This document shows positions 36,793-44,304 of a stretch of DNA of 44,304 nt, piece after piece. The notes under the pieces are model-generated. The model worked only from the letters and a program-made list of their open reading frames with translations, did not search any database and had not been told where the DNA came from. The stretch comes from Azospirillum sp. (lineage in GTDB: Bacteria > Pseudomonadota > Alphaproteobacteria > CACIAM-22H2), in assembly GCA_020249045.1 (NCBI GenBank), contig JADCGK010000164.1:1-44304 (forward strand). Direction: 5' to 3'. The translations under genes were made by a program, and so were the position numbers. Each line of letters starts with the position of its first letter. The stretch's first letter is position 1.

Positions 36793-37049
36793 GCTAGGCC
36801 CTTTCAATCGCAGAAGAATTCGACAAAAATACGACACCCTGCCCGTCAATTGTGCAGCGCAGCATCCATATTGAAACATCGTGTCGTTCGCACGCAAACT
36901 AATTCGCTGAAATTGCTCGACAGTTTCAACTTCCCCAGTATACTCCCCGACCACAAGAACGCGCCTCAAAAAGGGGCGCACGGCCCAAGTTTGGGGAGTT
37001 CACGCCGCCAAGCCCGGTGCGCTCGATCGAGCCGCCGGGCTTCGTGTTT
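36793..37049. other. 257-base non-coding gap with hairpin and AT-richer stretch
   Basis: The longest gap in the window. At 37010-37042 a strong interrupted hairpin (AAGCCCGG … CCGGGCTT with an inner GCTCGATCGAGC palindrome) lies just past the tag stop codon. On the plus strand it is followed by CGTGTTTT; on the minus strand it lacks a T-run, so it is only terminator-like. At 36937-36944 the palindrome AGTATACT provides a TATACT -10-like box on both strands, without a clear -35. The 36793-36930 part is AT-richer than the surroundings and is probably the leader of the small exported-protein gene. No small ORF is convincing. Confidence 0.45.
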
Positions 37050-37607
37050 TCAGTAGCCGAAGCCCGCACGCTGGGCCGCCAGCCACGGCGGCTTGGCTTT
37101 GGCGATGCGCGCATGCACCGGACAGGTCGCGCGATGCGCGCCGGGCAGATAGCCGATGCTCATCAGAAACTCGCCGACGATCTCCCCGCCGGTGAATTTG
37201 AATGTCTTTGCGAAAACCTTGACCCATTCCTTTTTGGTCTTGGGATGCTGCGACGCCAGCCATGCGGCGAAGGATCCGTGGGCGGCGGCGAGCTCCAAAA
37301 TCGCGTTCGCGTTGTGGATCGCGGCGGCGATCTTGAGTCTGTTGCGCACGATGCCGGGATCGGCCAGCAGACGGGCGACATCCTTGACGCCGAACTTCGC
37401 GACCTTGGCGACGGAAAACCCGGCATAGGCGGCACGGAATCCTTCCCGCTTTTTCAGCATCAGTTCCCACGACAGGCCGGCTTGATTGATCTCGAGCAGC
37501 AAACGCTCGAACAACGCATCGTCGCCTTCCAGCGGAAACCCGTACTCGCGGTCGTGATAGGGGCCGTGCAGCGGATGGCCCGGCGCGGCGTCGCAATAGC
37601 CGCTCAT
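37050..37607 (-). CDS. tag: DNA-3-methyladenine glycosylase I
   Basis: Base-excision repair enzyme of 185 residues that removes 3-methyladenine. The zinc-snap ligands are present: C5 and H18 near the N-terminus (YCD, YHDREYG) and the C-terminal H-x3-C in AHRATCPVH. Catalytic-pocket motifs are EINQAGLSWELMLKKREGFR and FKFTGGEIVGEFLMSIGY. The start is the ATG at 37605-37607, overlapping the stop of the upstream DUF1467 gene (ATGA). The gene is last in a three-gene run (mce, DUF1467, tag) and is followed by a hairpin. Its position between DUF1467 and proS differs from the order I associate with alphaproteobacteria. Confidence 0.93.
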   Translation of the reverse strand: MSGYCDAAPGHPLHGPYHDREYGFPLEGDDALFERLLLEINQAGLSWELMLKKREGFRAAYAGFSVAKVAKFGVKDVARLLADPGIVRNRLKIAAAIHNANAILELAAAHGSFAAWLASQHPKTKKEWVKVFAKTFKFTGGEIVGEFLMSIGYLPGAHRATCPVHARIAKAKPPWLAAQRAGFGY

Positions 37608-37864
37608 CGCGGCGAAGGCATCGGCAACGCGTCGCGTACCGGCAGGAAATCGGACTGGACGATGCCGAAGATGATCAGCCAGACGACGGCCGCGGCCAGC
37701 GTCGTCCACAGCACCTTTTTGCCCATCATCGGCTTCTCGGGCGCGCCCGCCATCTGCCCGCGCCCGCCCGGTTCGGTCGTCGGGCGCACGCCCCACGGCA
37801 GGACCGCGAACAACACGATCCACCAAATCACCGCGTACATGGCGATCCCGGTCACGATGGTCAT
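37604..37864 (-). CDS. DUF1467 family membrane protein
   Basis: Small inner-membrane protein of 86 residues with two hydrophobic helices (about 4-24 and 50-70) joined by a Gly/Lys-rich loop. Features are YAVIWWIVLFAVLPWGVR, then KVLWTT and WLIIFG. This matches the DUF1467 family, which in alphaproteobacteria lies between mce and proS. Both ends overlap neighbours by ATGA (mce stop and tag start), so the three genes are translationally coupled. Function unknown. Confidence 0.85.
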   Translation of the reverse strand: MTIVTGIAMYAVIWWIVLFAVLPWGVRPTTEPGGRGQMAGAPEKPMMGKKVLWTTLAAAVVWLIIFGIVQSDFLPVRDALPMPSPR

Positions 37865-38265
37865 GCCTGCTCGAGCTCCACCAGCGTACCCGCGAAATCC
37901 TTCGGATGCAGGAACAGCACGGGCCGGTCGTGCGCGCCAATCTTGGGCTCGCCGTCGCCGAGCACGCGCGCGCCTTGCGCCTTCAGCCGGTCGCGCGCGG
38001 CCAGGATATCGTCGACCTCGTAGCACACGTGATGCATCCCGCCCGAAGGGTGTTCGGCCAGGAATTTCGCGATCGGCGAAGCGGCACCCAGCGGATGCAG
38101 AAGCTCGATCTTGGTGTTCGGCAGCTCGACGAAAACCGTCGTCACCCCATGGGCGGGCAGGTCGACGGGGGCCGAAACCTTGGCGCCCAAGGTTTCCGCG
38201 TAGGTGCGCGATGCCGCGGCGAGGTCGGGCACGACGATGGCCACATGGTTCAAACGTCCGATCAT
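37861..38265 (-). CDS. mce: methylmalonyl-CoA epimerase
   Basis: Enzyme of 134 residues in the vicinal oxygen chelate (glyoxalase) fold that interconverts (S)- and (R)-methylmalonyl-CoA in propionate and odd-chain metabolism. Two beta-alpha-beta modules carry the metal ligands: H7 in GRLNHVAIVVPD, E in VFVELPNTKIELL, H in MHHVCYEVDD and the terminal E in GTLVELEQA. It opens the mce–DUF1467–tag run; its stop overlaps the DUF1467 start. Confidence 0.92.
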   Translation of the reverse strand: MIGRLNHVAIVVPDLAAASRTYAETLGAKVSAPVDLPAHGVTTVFVELPNTKIELLHPLGAASPIAKFLAEHPSGGMHHVCYEVDDILAARDRLKAQGARVLGDGEPKIGAHDRPVLFLHPKDFAGTLVELEQA

Positions 38266-38307
38266 CCCCGTGAGATAGCATCGCGGGGCCGCGGCTTCCA
38301 GGGGGGG

Positions 38308-39285
38308 CTAGCGTTGTCCGCGCGCGCGCTCGATCTCGCGCAAGCGCGCCACGTTGCGGTTGTGCTCGGCCAAGGTGCGCGCGAAAGCGTGGCGGCCTTC
38401 GCCGTCGGCGACGAAATAAAGCTCGTCGGTCTTGGGCGGGTTCAGCGTCGCTTCGATGGATGCCCGGCCGGGATTGGCGATCGGCGTGGGCGGCAACCCC
38501 GCATGGACGTAGGTATTCCAGGGGTGCCGGTTCTCCAGATCCGCGCGGCTCAGCGGCCGGCCCAGCGGTCCCGACGGATCGATCCCATAGGCCACCGTCG
38601 GGTCGGCTTGCAGGCGCATGCCGATGCGCAGGCGGTTGACGAACACGGCCGCCACGCGCGGCCGTTCGTCGGCATGGCCCGTTTCGCGCTCGACGATCGA
38701 GGCGAGGACGAGCGCCTCCTCCGGCCCGCGCAGCGGCAAATCCGGCGCGCGCTTGGCCCACAGCTCGGCCAACAGGTCGCGCTGGGCGCGCGTCGCACGC
38801 TCCACCAATCGGGCGCGCGAATCCCCCCAGGAATAGAAATAGGTGTCGGGCAGCATGCCCCCTTCGGGCGGCGCCGCCACGTCGCCCTCCAGCCCCTCCG
38901 CCGCGCGCAAGACGGCCAGGAACTGCGCGATCGTCTGGCCTTCGACAAGCGTGACGCGGCGGACGAGCGTACGGCCGGCGGCGAGCTGGGAAGCGACCTC
39001 GCGCGCGCTGGCGCCCGCCGGGATCGCGTATTCCCCCGCCTTCAACCGCCCAAGATGCCCCTCCCACCGGGCGCCCAACAGGAACGCCCAGCGCGAAGGG
39101 ATGGCGCCGCTTTCGGCGAGCAGATCGGCAATGGCCTCGCCCCCCGCCCCACGCGGGATCAACACGCGCGTGGGTTCGGCCGCGGGTCCGGGGGAGACGT
39201 ACAGATCCGTAAGCCGCCAGAAGGCGGCGGCACCGGCGCAGACGAACGCGAGAAGGACGAGCGCGGCGAACCGCGTTTTCGTCAA
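38308..39285 (-). CDS. mltG: endolytic murein transglycosylase MltG
   Basis: Inner-membrane enzyme of 325 residues that cleaves nascent glycan strands and helps set their length. It has one N-terminal membrane helix (about 5-24), a LysM-like region (RVLIPRGAGGEAIADLL) and a YceG catalytic domain with ASIVERETG, where E199 matches the E. coli catalytic Glu218. Further motifs are LQADPTVAYG, NTYVHAGLPPTPIANPG and ELYFVADGEG. The start is TTG (39283-39285), overlapping the fabF stop as TTGA. Last gene of the fab cluster, the usual position in alphaproteobacteria. Confidence 0.95.
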   Translation of the reverse strand: MTKTRFAALVLLAFVCAGAAAFWRLTDLYVSPGPAAEPTRVLIPRGAGGEAIADLLAESGAIPSRWAFLLGARWEGHLGRLKAGEYAIPAGASAREVASQLAAGRTLVRRVTLVEGQTIAQFLAVLRAAEGLEGDVAAPPEGGMLPDTYFYSWGDSRARLVERATRAQRDLLAELWAKRAPDLPLRGPEEALVLASIVERETGHADERPRVAAVFVNRLRIGMRLQADPTVAYGIDPSGPLGRPLSRADLENRHPWNTYVHAGLPPTPIANPGRASIEATLNPPKTDELYFVADGEGRHAFARTLAEHNRNVARLREIERARGQR

Positions 39286-40544
39286 TTGACCGCCGAGAAG
39301 ATCACCGCCGCGTTCGTGCCGCCGAAGCCGAACGAGTTCGACAGCGCGTGACGGATTTTGCGGGGCTTCGCTTGCTTCGGCACGAGGTCGATGTCGCAGC
39401 CCTCGGAGGGATTGTCGAGGTTGCGCGTCGGCGGCGCGACCTGATCGCGGATCGACAGGATCGAGAAGATCGCCTCGACCCCGCCCGCCGCGCCCAACAG
39501 ATGGCCGATCGCCGACTTGGTGGAAGACATCGACAACGCGTAGGCATGCGGTCCGAACAGGCGCTTGACCGCACCCAATTCGATTTCATCGCCCAACGGC
39601 GTGGAAGTGCCGTGCGCGTTGATGTAGTCCACCGCTTCCTTGTCGAGTTTGGCGTTGCGCAGCGCGGCCGTCATGGCACGGAAACCGCCGTTACCGTCCT
39701 CGGGCGGCGCCGTGATGTGATGCGCGTCGCCCGACAGGCCATAGCCCGCGAGTTCGGCGTAGATCTTGGCGCCACGCTTCTTCGCGTGCTCGTATTCCTC
39801 GAGCACGACGACGCCCGCGCCTTCGCCCATCACGAACCCGTCGCGATCCTTGTCCCAAGGACGCGACGCGGCCTCGGGCGTGTCGTTGAACCCGGTGGAC
39901 AGCGCGCGCGCCGCGGCGAAGCCCGCAATCCCGAGACGGCAGATCGCCGCCTCCGCGCCGCCCGCCACCATCACGTCGGCGTCGCCGAGCGCGATCAACC
40001 GGCCCGCATCGCCGATGGCGTGGGCGCCGGTGGCGCACGCGGTCACGGCCGAATGGTTCGGCCCTTTGAAGCCGTACTTGATCGACACGTGCCCGGAGGC
40101 AAGGTTGATGAGCGCCGCCGGAATGAAGAACGGCGAGATACGCCGGGGCCCGCGTTCCTTGAGCGTGATCGAGCCGTCGTAGATCGTCTGCAACCCGCCG
40201 ATGCCCGAACCGATCATCACGCCGGTGCGTTCGAGGCTTTCCTCGTCCGTCGGCTTCCAACCGGCATCCTCCACCGCCTGGGTCGCCGCGGCGATCCCGT
40301 AGACGATGAAGTCGTCCATCTTCTTCTGCTCTTTGGGCGACACCCAATCGTCGGGATTGAATTTGCCCGACGCCAGATCGCCGCGCGGCACCGCCGCCGC
40401 GACCTTGCAGGGAAGGTCGGAGACGTCGAAGGATTGGATGCCCGCGAGCCCGGACTGACCCGCGAGGATGCGATCCCACGTCGCCTTCACCCCGCAACCC
40501 AGGGGCGTGACGAGACCCAGACCCGTGACGACGACGCGGCGCAT
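39282..40544 (-). CDS. fabF: 3-oxoacyl-ACP synthase II
   Basis: Condensing enzyme of fatty-acid elongation, 420 residues. The catalytic triad is visible: C170 in VTACATGAHA, H311 in NAHGTSTPLGD and H348 in KSAIGHLLGAAGG, with K343 close by. The GFGGTNA glycine-rich loop is near the C-terminus. Length and motifs favour FabF over FabB. It lies 21 bases after acpP and overlaps mltG by four bases. Confidence 0.96.
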   Translation of the reverse strand: MRRVVVTGLGLVTPLGCGVKATWDRILAGQSGLAGIQSFDVSDLPCKVAAAVPRGDLASGKFNPDDWVSPKEQKKMDDFIVYGIAAATQAVEDAGWKPTDEESLERTGVMIGSGIGGLQTIYDGSITLKERGPRRISPFFIPAALINLASGHVSIKYGFKGPNHSAVTACATGAHAIGDAGRLIALGDADVMVAGGAEAAICRLGIAGFAAARALSTGFNDTPEAASRPWDKDRDGFVMGEGAGVVVLEEYEHAKKRGAKIYAELAGYGLSGDAHHITAPPEDGNGGFRAMTAALRNAKLDKEAVDYINAHGTSTPLGDEIELGAVKRLFGPHAYALSMSSTKSAIGHLLGAAGGVEAIFSILSIRDQVAPPTRNLDNPSEGCDIDLVPKQAKPRKIRHALSNSFGFGGTNAAVIFSAVN

Positions 40545-40565
40545 GGCGACGACGGACCCGGCCGC

Positions 40566-40802
40566 TTAGGCCTTGGCCTTGCCGATGAACTCGATCGCGT
40601 CCTTGACGGTCGAGATCTTCTCGGCCGCGTCGTCGGGAATTTCGATGCCGAATTCCTCTTCGAAGGCCATCACCAGCTCGACCGTGTCGAGCGAGTCGGC
40701 CCCGAGGTCGTCCACGAAGCTCGCGGCCTCGGTCACCTTGGCTTCTTCGACGCCCAGATGTTCGACGACGATCTTCTTCACGCGGTCGGCGATGTCGCTC
40801 AT
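40566..40802 (-). CDS. acpP: acyl carrier protein
   Basis: Small acidic protein (78 residues) that carries growing acyl chains on a 4'-phosphopantetheine arm attached to S37 in the D-S-L motif ([16 protein letters not shown]). The four-helix layout and ending ([18 protein letters not shown]) are standard. The ATG at 40800-40802 is preceded by GAGAGG. It is separated from fabG by 128 bases that include a terminator-like hairpin, so it probably has its own promoter and high expression. Confidence 0.97.
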   Translation of the reverse strand: MSDIADRVKKIVVEHLGVEEAKVTEAASFVDDLGADSLDTVELVMAFEEEFGIEIPDDAAEKISTVKDAIEFIGKAKA

Positions 40803-40890
40803 TTTCAGATACCTCTCGATGGTGACGAGGCCGCCGTGGCGGAGTCGTCTTGATAAAGCGGGGGTAGCTAACACGAAACGCCGCGACAAG

Positions 40891-40911
40891 AAAAGCGCCG
40901 GAAAACGGCGC
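40891..40911 (-). terminator. intrinsic terminator/attenuator between fabG and acpP
   Basis: On the minus strand GCGCCG, a five-base TTTTC loop and CGGCGC are followed by TTTTCTTG. The hairpin lies 20-40 bases past the fabG stop codon. It would end or attenuate the fabD–fabG transcript before acpP. Confidence 0.65.
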
Positions 40912-40930
40912 CCTTCCAAGCGCTTGCGGA

Positions 40931-41668
40931 TCAGATCATGGCCATGCCGCCGTTTACGTGCAACGTCTGGCCGGTGACGAAGGCCGCCTCGTTCGAGGCA
41001 AGGTAGAGCGTGGCGGCCGCGATTTCCTCGGCCGTGCCCATGCGGCCCAGCGGAATGGCGCCCAGAAGGCGCGTTTTCTGTTCGTCGTTCAACGCGTCGG
41101 TCATCGGCGAGACGATGAAGCCGGGGGCCACGCAATTGACGGTGATGCCGCGCGAGGCGACCTCCTGGGCCAAAGCCTTGGACATGCCGATCATGCCCGC
41201 CTTCGCCGCGGCGTAGTTCGCTTGGCCCGGATTGCCGGTCACGCCGACGATGGACGTGATGCCGACGATCCTTCCCCACTTGCGCTTCATCATGCCGCGC
41301 AAAGCGGCGCGCGAAAGCCGGAACGCCGCCGTCAGATCGACGTCCAGAACCTTCTGCCAATCCTCGTCCTTCATGCGCATGGCCAAGCCGTCGCGCGTCA
41401 GACCCGCGTTGTTGACGAGAATGTCGACCTGGCCCAACGCCGCCTCGGCGTCCTTGAACAGCTTTTCGGTCGCGGCCGCGTCGCCCAAATCGCCCGGCGT
41501 CACCACCGCGCGTTCGCCGATCTTCGCCTTGACCGCTTCCAACGCCTCGACGCGCGTGCCCGACAGCGCGACCTTGGCGCCCGCGCCCGCGAGCGTTGCC
41601 GCGATCGCGGCCCCAAGCCCGCCCGAGGCGCCGGTCACCAGCGCGCATTTTCCGGTCAGATCGAACAT
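40931..41668 (-). CDS. fabG: 3-oxoacyl-ACP reductase
   Basis: NADPH-dependent ketoreductase of fatty-acid elongation, 245 residues. Nucleotide loop TGASGGLG (12-19), NNAG (86-89), catalytic S139, Y152 and K156 (YAAAK), and a C-terminal [16 protein letters not shown] are standard FabG features. R39 after the second strand (SGTRVEAL) suits NADP(H). It lies 10 bases after fabD. Confidence 0.96.
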   Translation of the reverse strand: MFDLTGKCALVTGASGGLGAAIAATLAGAGAKVALSGTRVEALEAVKAKIGERAVVTPGDLGDAAATEKLFKDAEAALGQVDILVNNAGLTRDGLAMRMKDEDWQKVLDVDLTAAFRLSRAALRGMMKRKWGRIVGITSIVGVTGNPGQANYAAAKAGMIGMSKALAQEVASRGITVNCVAPGFIVSPMTDALNDEQKTRLLGAIPLGRMGTAEEIAAATLYLASNEAAFVTGQTLHVNGGMAMI

Positions 41669-41678
41669 CGGCGGCTCC

Positions 41679-42632
41679 TTACAGCGATTTGGCGAAAGCT
41701 TCGATATCGGCCGGGCCGTTCAGTGCCGTTCCGGTCACGTCGGGTTCGATGCGTTTGACGAGTCCCGAAAGCACCTTGCCGGCGCCGAGTTCGTAAAGCT
41801 GCGCGACACCCTGTCCCTTCATATAGGACACGCATTCGCGCCAGCGCACCCGGCCCGTCACCTGGCGCACCAGCAAATCGCGGATCGCGGCGGGATCGGA
41901 GACGTGGGACGCCGTCACATTGGCCACCAGCGGCACTTTGGGCGGCACCATCGTGGTTTTGGCCAGCGCCTCCTGCATCGCGTCGGCGGCGGGCTTCATC
42001 AGCGCGCAATGGAACGGGGCCGAGACCGGCAACAACACGGCGCGCTTGGCGCCCTTGGCCTTGGCGATGTCGAGCGCGCGTTCGACCGCGGCTTTCGCAC
42101 CCGACACGACGACCTGACCCGGCGCGTTGTCGTTGGCGAAGTCGCAGACTTCCTCCTTGCCGTCGGGAGTCTTGCGCGCCTCCTGCGCGACCGCCTCGGC
42201 CGCCGGCGCATCGAGCCCCAGGAGGGCGGCCATCGCCCCCTCGCCGACGGGGACTGCCGCTTGCATCGCGGTGCCGCGCAAGCGCAGCAGCCGTGCGGCG
42301 TCGGCCAGCGAGAACGTACCTGCGGCGGCCAAGGCCGAATACTCGCCCAGCGAATGCCCGGCGACGAATGCGACATGGCGGCCGAATTCGAGCTTGGCCT
42401 CGCTTTCCAGCACCCGCAGCACGGCGATCGAATGGGCCATCAGGGCGGGCTGGGCGTTGGCGGTTAACGTCAGCTCTTCGGCCGGCCCCTCGAACATCAG
42501 CTTGGACAGCTTTTGCTTCAGCGCCTCGTCGACTTCCTCGAAAACGGCGCGGGCGGCCGGAAAAGCCTCCGCCAAATCCTTGCCCATGCCGGGGGCTTGC
42601 GATCCTTGTCCGGGAAACGTGAACGCGCGCAT
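41679..42632 (-). CDS. fabD: malonyl-CoA–ACP transacylase
   Basis: Transfers malonyl groups from CoA to ACP; 317 residues. The motifs FPGQGSQAPGMG (6-17), AGHSLGEYSAL with nucleophile S94, R119 in the next helix and catalytic H208 in SAPFHCALM are all present. First gene of the fab cluster. A TTGACA-type promoter lies about 50-80 bases upstream in the divergent gap with the copper-chaperone gene. Confidence 0.96.
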   Translation of the reverse strand: MRAFTFPGQGSQAPGMGKDLAEAFPAARAVFEEVDEALKQKLSKLMFEGPAEELTLTANAQPALMAHSIAVLRVLESEAKLEFGRHVAFVAGHSLGEYSALAAAGTFSLADAARLLRLRGTAMQAAVPVGEGAMAALLGLDAPAAEAVAQEARKTPDGKEEVCDFANDNAPGQVVVSGAKAAVERALDIAKAKGAKRAVLLPVSAPFHCALMKPAADAMQEALAKTTMVPPKVPLVANVTASHVSDPAAIRDLLVRQVTGRVRWRECVSYMKGQGVAQLYELGAGKVLSGLVKRIEPDVTGTALNGPADIEAFAKSL

Positions 42633-42682
42633 GCGGGGCTTACCGTCGCTTCGAGGGGGTCGGAAATTCAGGGAAGGGCGCT

Positions 42683-42711
42683 TGCCTACAAAGCCCCTCC
42701 CCCCGTGTCAA
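42683..42711 (-). promoter_or_regulatory. candidate sigma70 promoter of fabD
   Basis: Reading the minus strand, TTGACA (42711-42706), a 17-base spacer and TAGGCA (42688-42683) lie about 50 bases before the fabD start. The -35 is a perfect match; the -10 is weak. Confidence 0.5.
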
Positions 42712-42730
42712 GCCGCCGCACCCGGTGGGG

Positions 42731-42760
42731 GTGACGCGGTCCCCGGCGTTACGCTATATC
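42731..42760 (+). promoter_or_regulatory. possible promoter of the PCu(A)C gene, giving a leaderless mRNA
   Basis: GTGACG (42731-42736), an 18-base spacer and TATATC (42755-42760) resemble a sigma70 promoter. The -10 box ends seven bases before the ATG at 42768, so transcription would start at or next to the start codon. No Shine-Dalgarno is visible, consistent with leaderless translation. Confidence 0.4.
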
Positions 42761-42767
42761 GCGGGCC

Positions 42768-43250
42768 ATGGAAACCCTTCGCCGCGCGGCCTTGGCCGCC
42801 CTGCTCGCCCTTCCCGCCCTCGCTGCCCCGGCATTCGCCGCCGATATCCGCGTCGAGGACGCCTGGGCGCGCGCAAGCCTCGGCCAGGCGCGGAACGGCG
42901 CGGCCTACATGATCGTCCATGCGACCGGGGCCCAGCCCGATAGGCTCGTGGCGGCCGCCTCCCCGGTCGCCGGGAAGGTCGAGTTGCACAACCACATCAT
43001 GGTCGGCAACGTTGCCCAAATGCGGCCGGTGGACGCGATCGAAGTCGTCCCGGGTTCGCCCACGGTTTTGCAGCCCGGCGGGCTGCATGTGATGCTTTTG
43101 GACCTGACCGCCCCCCTCCAGGCCGGCCAGAAATTTCCGATCACCTTGCGTTTCGAGCGTGCGGGCGAGGTGCGGGTCGACGTCGATATCCGCGCCGTTC
43201 GCCCCACCCCGGGCCACGGCCATGGCGGCGGGCATATGCACCGGAACTGA
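42768..43250 (+). CDS. periplasmic copper chaperone, PCu(A)C family
   Basis: Periplasmic Cu(I) carrier of 160 residues that helps deliver copper to cytochrome oxidase. It has a signal peptide (METLRRAALAALLALPALAAPAFA, then AD). The family motif H-x-N/H…x10-M-x21-H-x-M is exact: H74, M85, H107 and M109. An extra His-rich tail (HGHGGGHMHRN) could bind further metal, possibly Cu(II). It is a single gene, divergent from fabD and upstream of rpsF, without an adjacent Sco gene. It may be made from a leaderless transcript. Confidence 0.93.
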   Translation: METLRRAALAALLALPALAAPAFAADIRVEDAWARASLGQARNGAAYMIVHATGAQPDRLVAAASPVAGKVELHNHIMVGNVAQMRPVDAIEVVPGSPTVLQPGGLHVMLLDLTAPLQAGQKFPITLRFERAGEVRVDVDIRAVRPTPGHGHGGGHMHRN

Positions 43251-43268
43251 CCGGCCGCCGTCCACCCC

Positions 43269-43297
43269 TTGCCACTCCGGGGAAAACCCCCTATAAG
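43269..43297 (+). promoter_or_regulatory. strong candidate promoter of rpsF–rpsR
   Basis: TTGCCA (43269-43274), a 17-base spacer and TATAAG (43292-43297) give good -35 and -10 matches at ideal spacing. Transcription would start near 43304, leaving a leader of about 140 bases before rpsF. The spacer contains a short CCGGGG/CCCCC inverted repeat. Confidence 0.6.
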
Positions 43298-43446
43298 CCC
43301 GGCCTTCAACGGCGGCGGGGGTCATAGCCTCGTCGTCCTCCTTGCCCCCACCGGCGGACCTAAAGGCGGTTCAGGTGCGGGCTGAGGGCCGGGTCGCCCC
43401 CGTCGGGGCCGGCTTTGGTCCGCGAACCGAGAGGGAGATGCCGCAG

Positions 43447-43899
43447 ATGGCGTTCTACGAGAACGTGGTCATCGCGCGTCAGGACTTGGCGCAAGCCCAG
43501 GTCGACGCGCTGGCCGATCAGATGACCGAAACGCTCAAGGGCTTGGGCGGCGAGGTGAAGAAGCGCGAGTATTGGGGCTTGCGCTCGCTTGCCTATCGCA
43601 TGAAGAAAAACCGCAAGGGCCATTACGTCTATCTCGGGCTGGAATGCTCGGGCGCAGCACTCGCCGAGATCGAGCGCCAGCTGCGCATCAACGAGGACGT
43701 GCTGCGCTTTCTGTCGGTCCGCGTCGAGACGATCGAGGAAGGCCCGACGGCGATGATGCAGAAGCGCGAAGACCGCGGCGAGCGCGACGAGCGCGGCTTC
43801 GGCGGCGGCTTCGGCGGACCCCGCGGCGATCGCGGCGACCGTCCGCGCCGGCGCGATTTCGACGGCGGCGACGCCGCCCCCATGACGGGAGCCAACTGA
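43447..43899 (+). CDS. rpsF: 30S ribosomal protein S6
   Basis: Small-subunit ribosomal protein of 150 residues that pairs with S18. The S6 core is clear: [40 protein letters not shown] and [18 protein letters not shown]-terminal extension rich in Arg, Gly and Asp follows (about 110-150), as in other alphaproteobacteria. The ATG at 43447 was chosen because GAGGGAG lies nine bases upstream; an ATG at 43438 is too close to it. rpsR follows after one base. Confidence 0.96.
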   Translation: MAFYENVVIARQDLAQAQVDALADQMTETLKGLGGEVKKREYWGLRSLAYRMKKNRKGHYVYLGLECSGAALAEIERQLRINEDVLRFLSVRVETIEEGPTAMMQKREDRGERDERGFGGGFGGPRGDRGDRPRRRDFDGGDAAPMTGAN

Positions 43900-43900
43900 T

Positions 43901-44188
43901 ATGACCGGTCCCAGCAACGAAACCCAGGGCGCCGAAAAGGGCGCCGGCGGCGGCTCCTTCGGCGGTCGCCGTCCGTTCTTCCGCCGCCGCAAGTCCTGCC
44001 CGTTCTCCGGCCCCAACGCGCCGAAGATCGACTACAAGGACGTGCGGTTGCTGCAGCGCTACATCTCCGAGCGCGGCAAGATCGTCCCCGCCCGCATCAC
44101 GGCCGTGTCGGCCCCCAAGCAGCGCGAACTCGCCAAGGCGATCAAGCGCGCGCGCTTCCTGGGCCTCCTGCCGTATCTGGTGGCCTGA
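43901..44188 (+). CDS. rpsR: 30S ribosomal protein S18
   Basis: Ribosomal protein of 95 residues, binding partner of S6 in the platform of the 30S subunit. The core begins at [20 protein letters not shown] and continues through [18 protein letters not shown] and [19 protein letters not shown]. An N-terminal Gly/Ser-rich extension of about 20 residues precedes it. It is cotranscribed with rpsF. Confidence 0.97.
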   Translation: MTGPSNETQGAEKGAGGGSFGGRRPFFRRRKSCPFSGPNAPKIDYKDVRLLQRYISERGKIVPARITAVSAPKQRELAKAIKRARFLGLLPYLVA

Positions 44189-44257
44189 GGCGCGGATGGG
44201 AATCCGGGGCGGCGCCCATGCGGTGCCGCCCCGCTTCCCGGTCCCGGCTGGCGAAGA

Positions 44258-44304
44258 ATGAACCCTCAATTCCTGCTCCTCGCGGGTGGCTTGGGCGCGG
44301 CGAG
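44258..44304 (+). CDS. start of a membrane protein gene, probably DUF2232 family (partial)
   Basis: Only 15 complete codons are inside the window (MNPQFLLLAGGLGAA), a hydrophobic N-terminus. In alphaproteobacteria a DUF2232 membrane protein gene commonly lies between rpsR and rplI, so this is the likely identity. The sequence alone cannot confirm it, and the ribosome-binding site (GCGAAGA) is weak. Confidence 0.45.
   Translation, partial: MNPQFLLLAGGLGAA

Overview
The window is a GC-rich, tightly packed stretch of chromosome from an alphaproteobacterium. The best guess is a Rhodospirillales-like lineage, judged from gene order rather than any marker search. Supporting signs are the gene orders mce–DUF1467–…–proS–lolC/E–lolD–…–dnaE and fabD–fabG–acpP–fabF–mltG next to rpsF–rpsR, the short 440-residue ProS without an editing insert, and many ATGA or TTGA stop/start overlaps. 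I count about 46 protein genes, two of them cut by the window ends. I see no rRNA, tRNA, CRISPR array, insertion sequence or prophage. No gap between genes exceeds 300 bases.

Layout. 1-6184 (minus): a peptide-type ABC transporter locus, read as an M81 (MlrC-like) metallopeptidase, a solute-binding protein, a LysR regulator, a second paralogous binding protein and the start of a DppB-like permease. 6271-13069 (plus): argE, a HAD hydrolase, a succinylglutamate desuccinylase/aspartoacylase-like enzyme, an AbrB-family membrane protein, recO and parC. 13074-15774 (minus): mepA and a YheS-type ABC-F ATPase. 15818-18807 (plus): an inositol monophosphatase-like enzyme, a shortened AtuA/DUF1446 protein, a separate small AtuA-partner domain and a DedA protein. 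18808-20130 (minus): a pentapeptide-repeat protein. 20199-22716 (plus): a possible 39-residue membrane peptide, an acyl-CoA synthetase and an SDR. 22723-24664: a LysR regulator divergent from an EamA transporter. 24736-27632: isocitrate lyase divergent from its probable ScfR/RamB-type regulator. 27642-36792 (minus): a lone cNMP-binding domain protein, dnaE, two uncharacterised genes, lolD, lolC/E, proS and a small exported protein. 37050-38265 (minus): tag, DUF1467 and methylmalonyl-CoA epimerase. 38308-42632 (minus): mltG, fabF, acpP, fabG, fabD. 42768-44304 (plus): a PCu(A)C copper chaperone, rpsF, rpsR and the start of a probable DUF2232 membrane gene.

How the parts fit. Housekeeping modules (fatty acid synthesis, ribosomal proteins, replication, lipoprotein export, prolyl-tRNA charging) alternate with accessory catabolic or uptake modules. 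Isocitrate lyase and methylmalonyl-CoA epimerase point to growth on acetate, propionate or fatty acids. ArgE, the desuccinylase-like enzyme, the M81 peptidase and the peptide-type transporter point to use of peptides and acylated amino acids. The parts least explained by known systems are the reduced AtuA pair beside IMPase and DedA, the two genes lodged between lolD and dnaE, the LysR gene between two paralogous binding proteins, and the repeat-rich aceA/scfR intergenic region. I did not find a clear-cut novel defence or mobile system.
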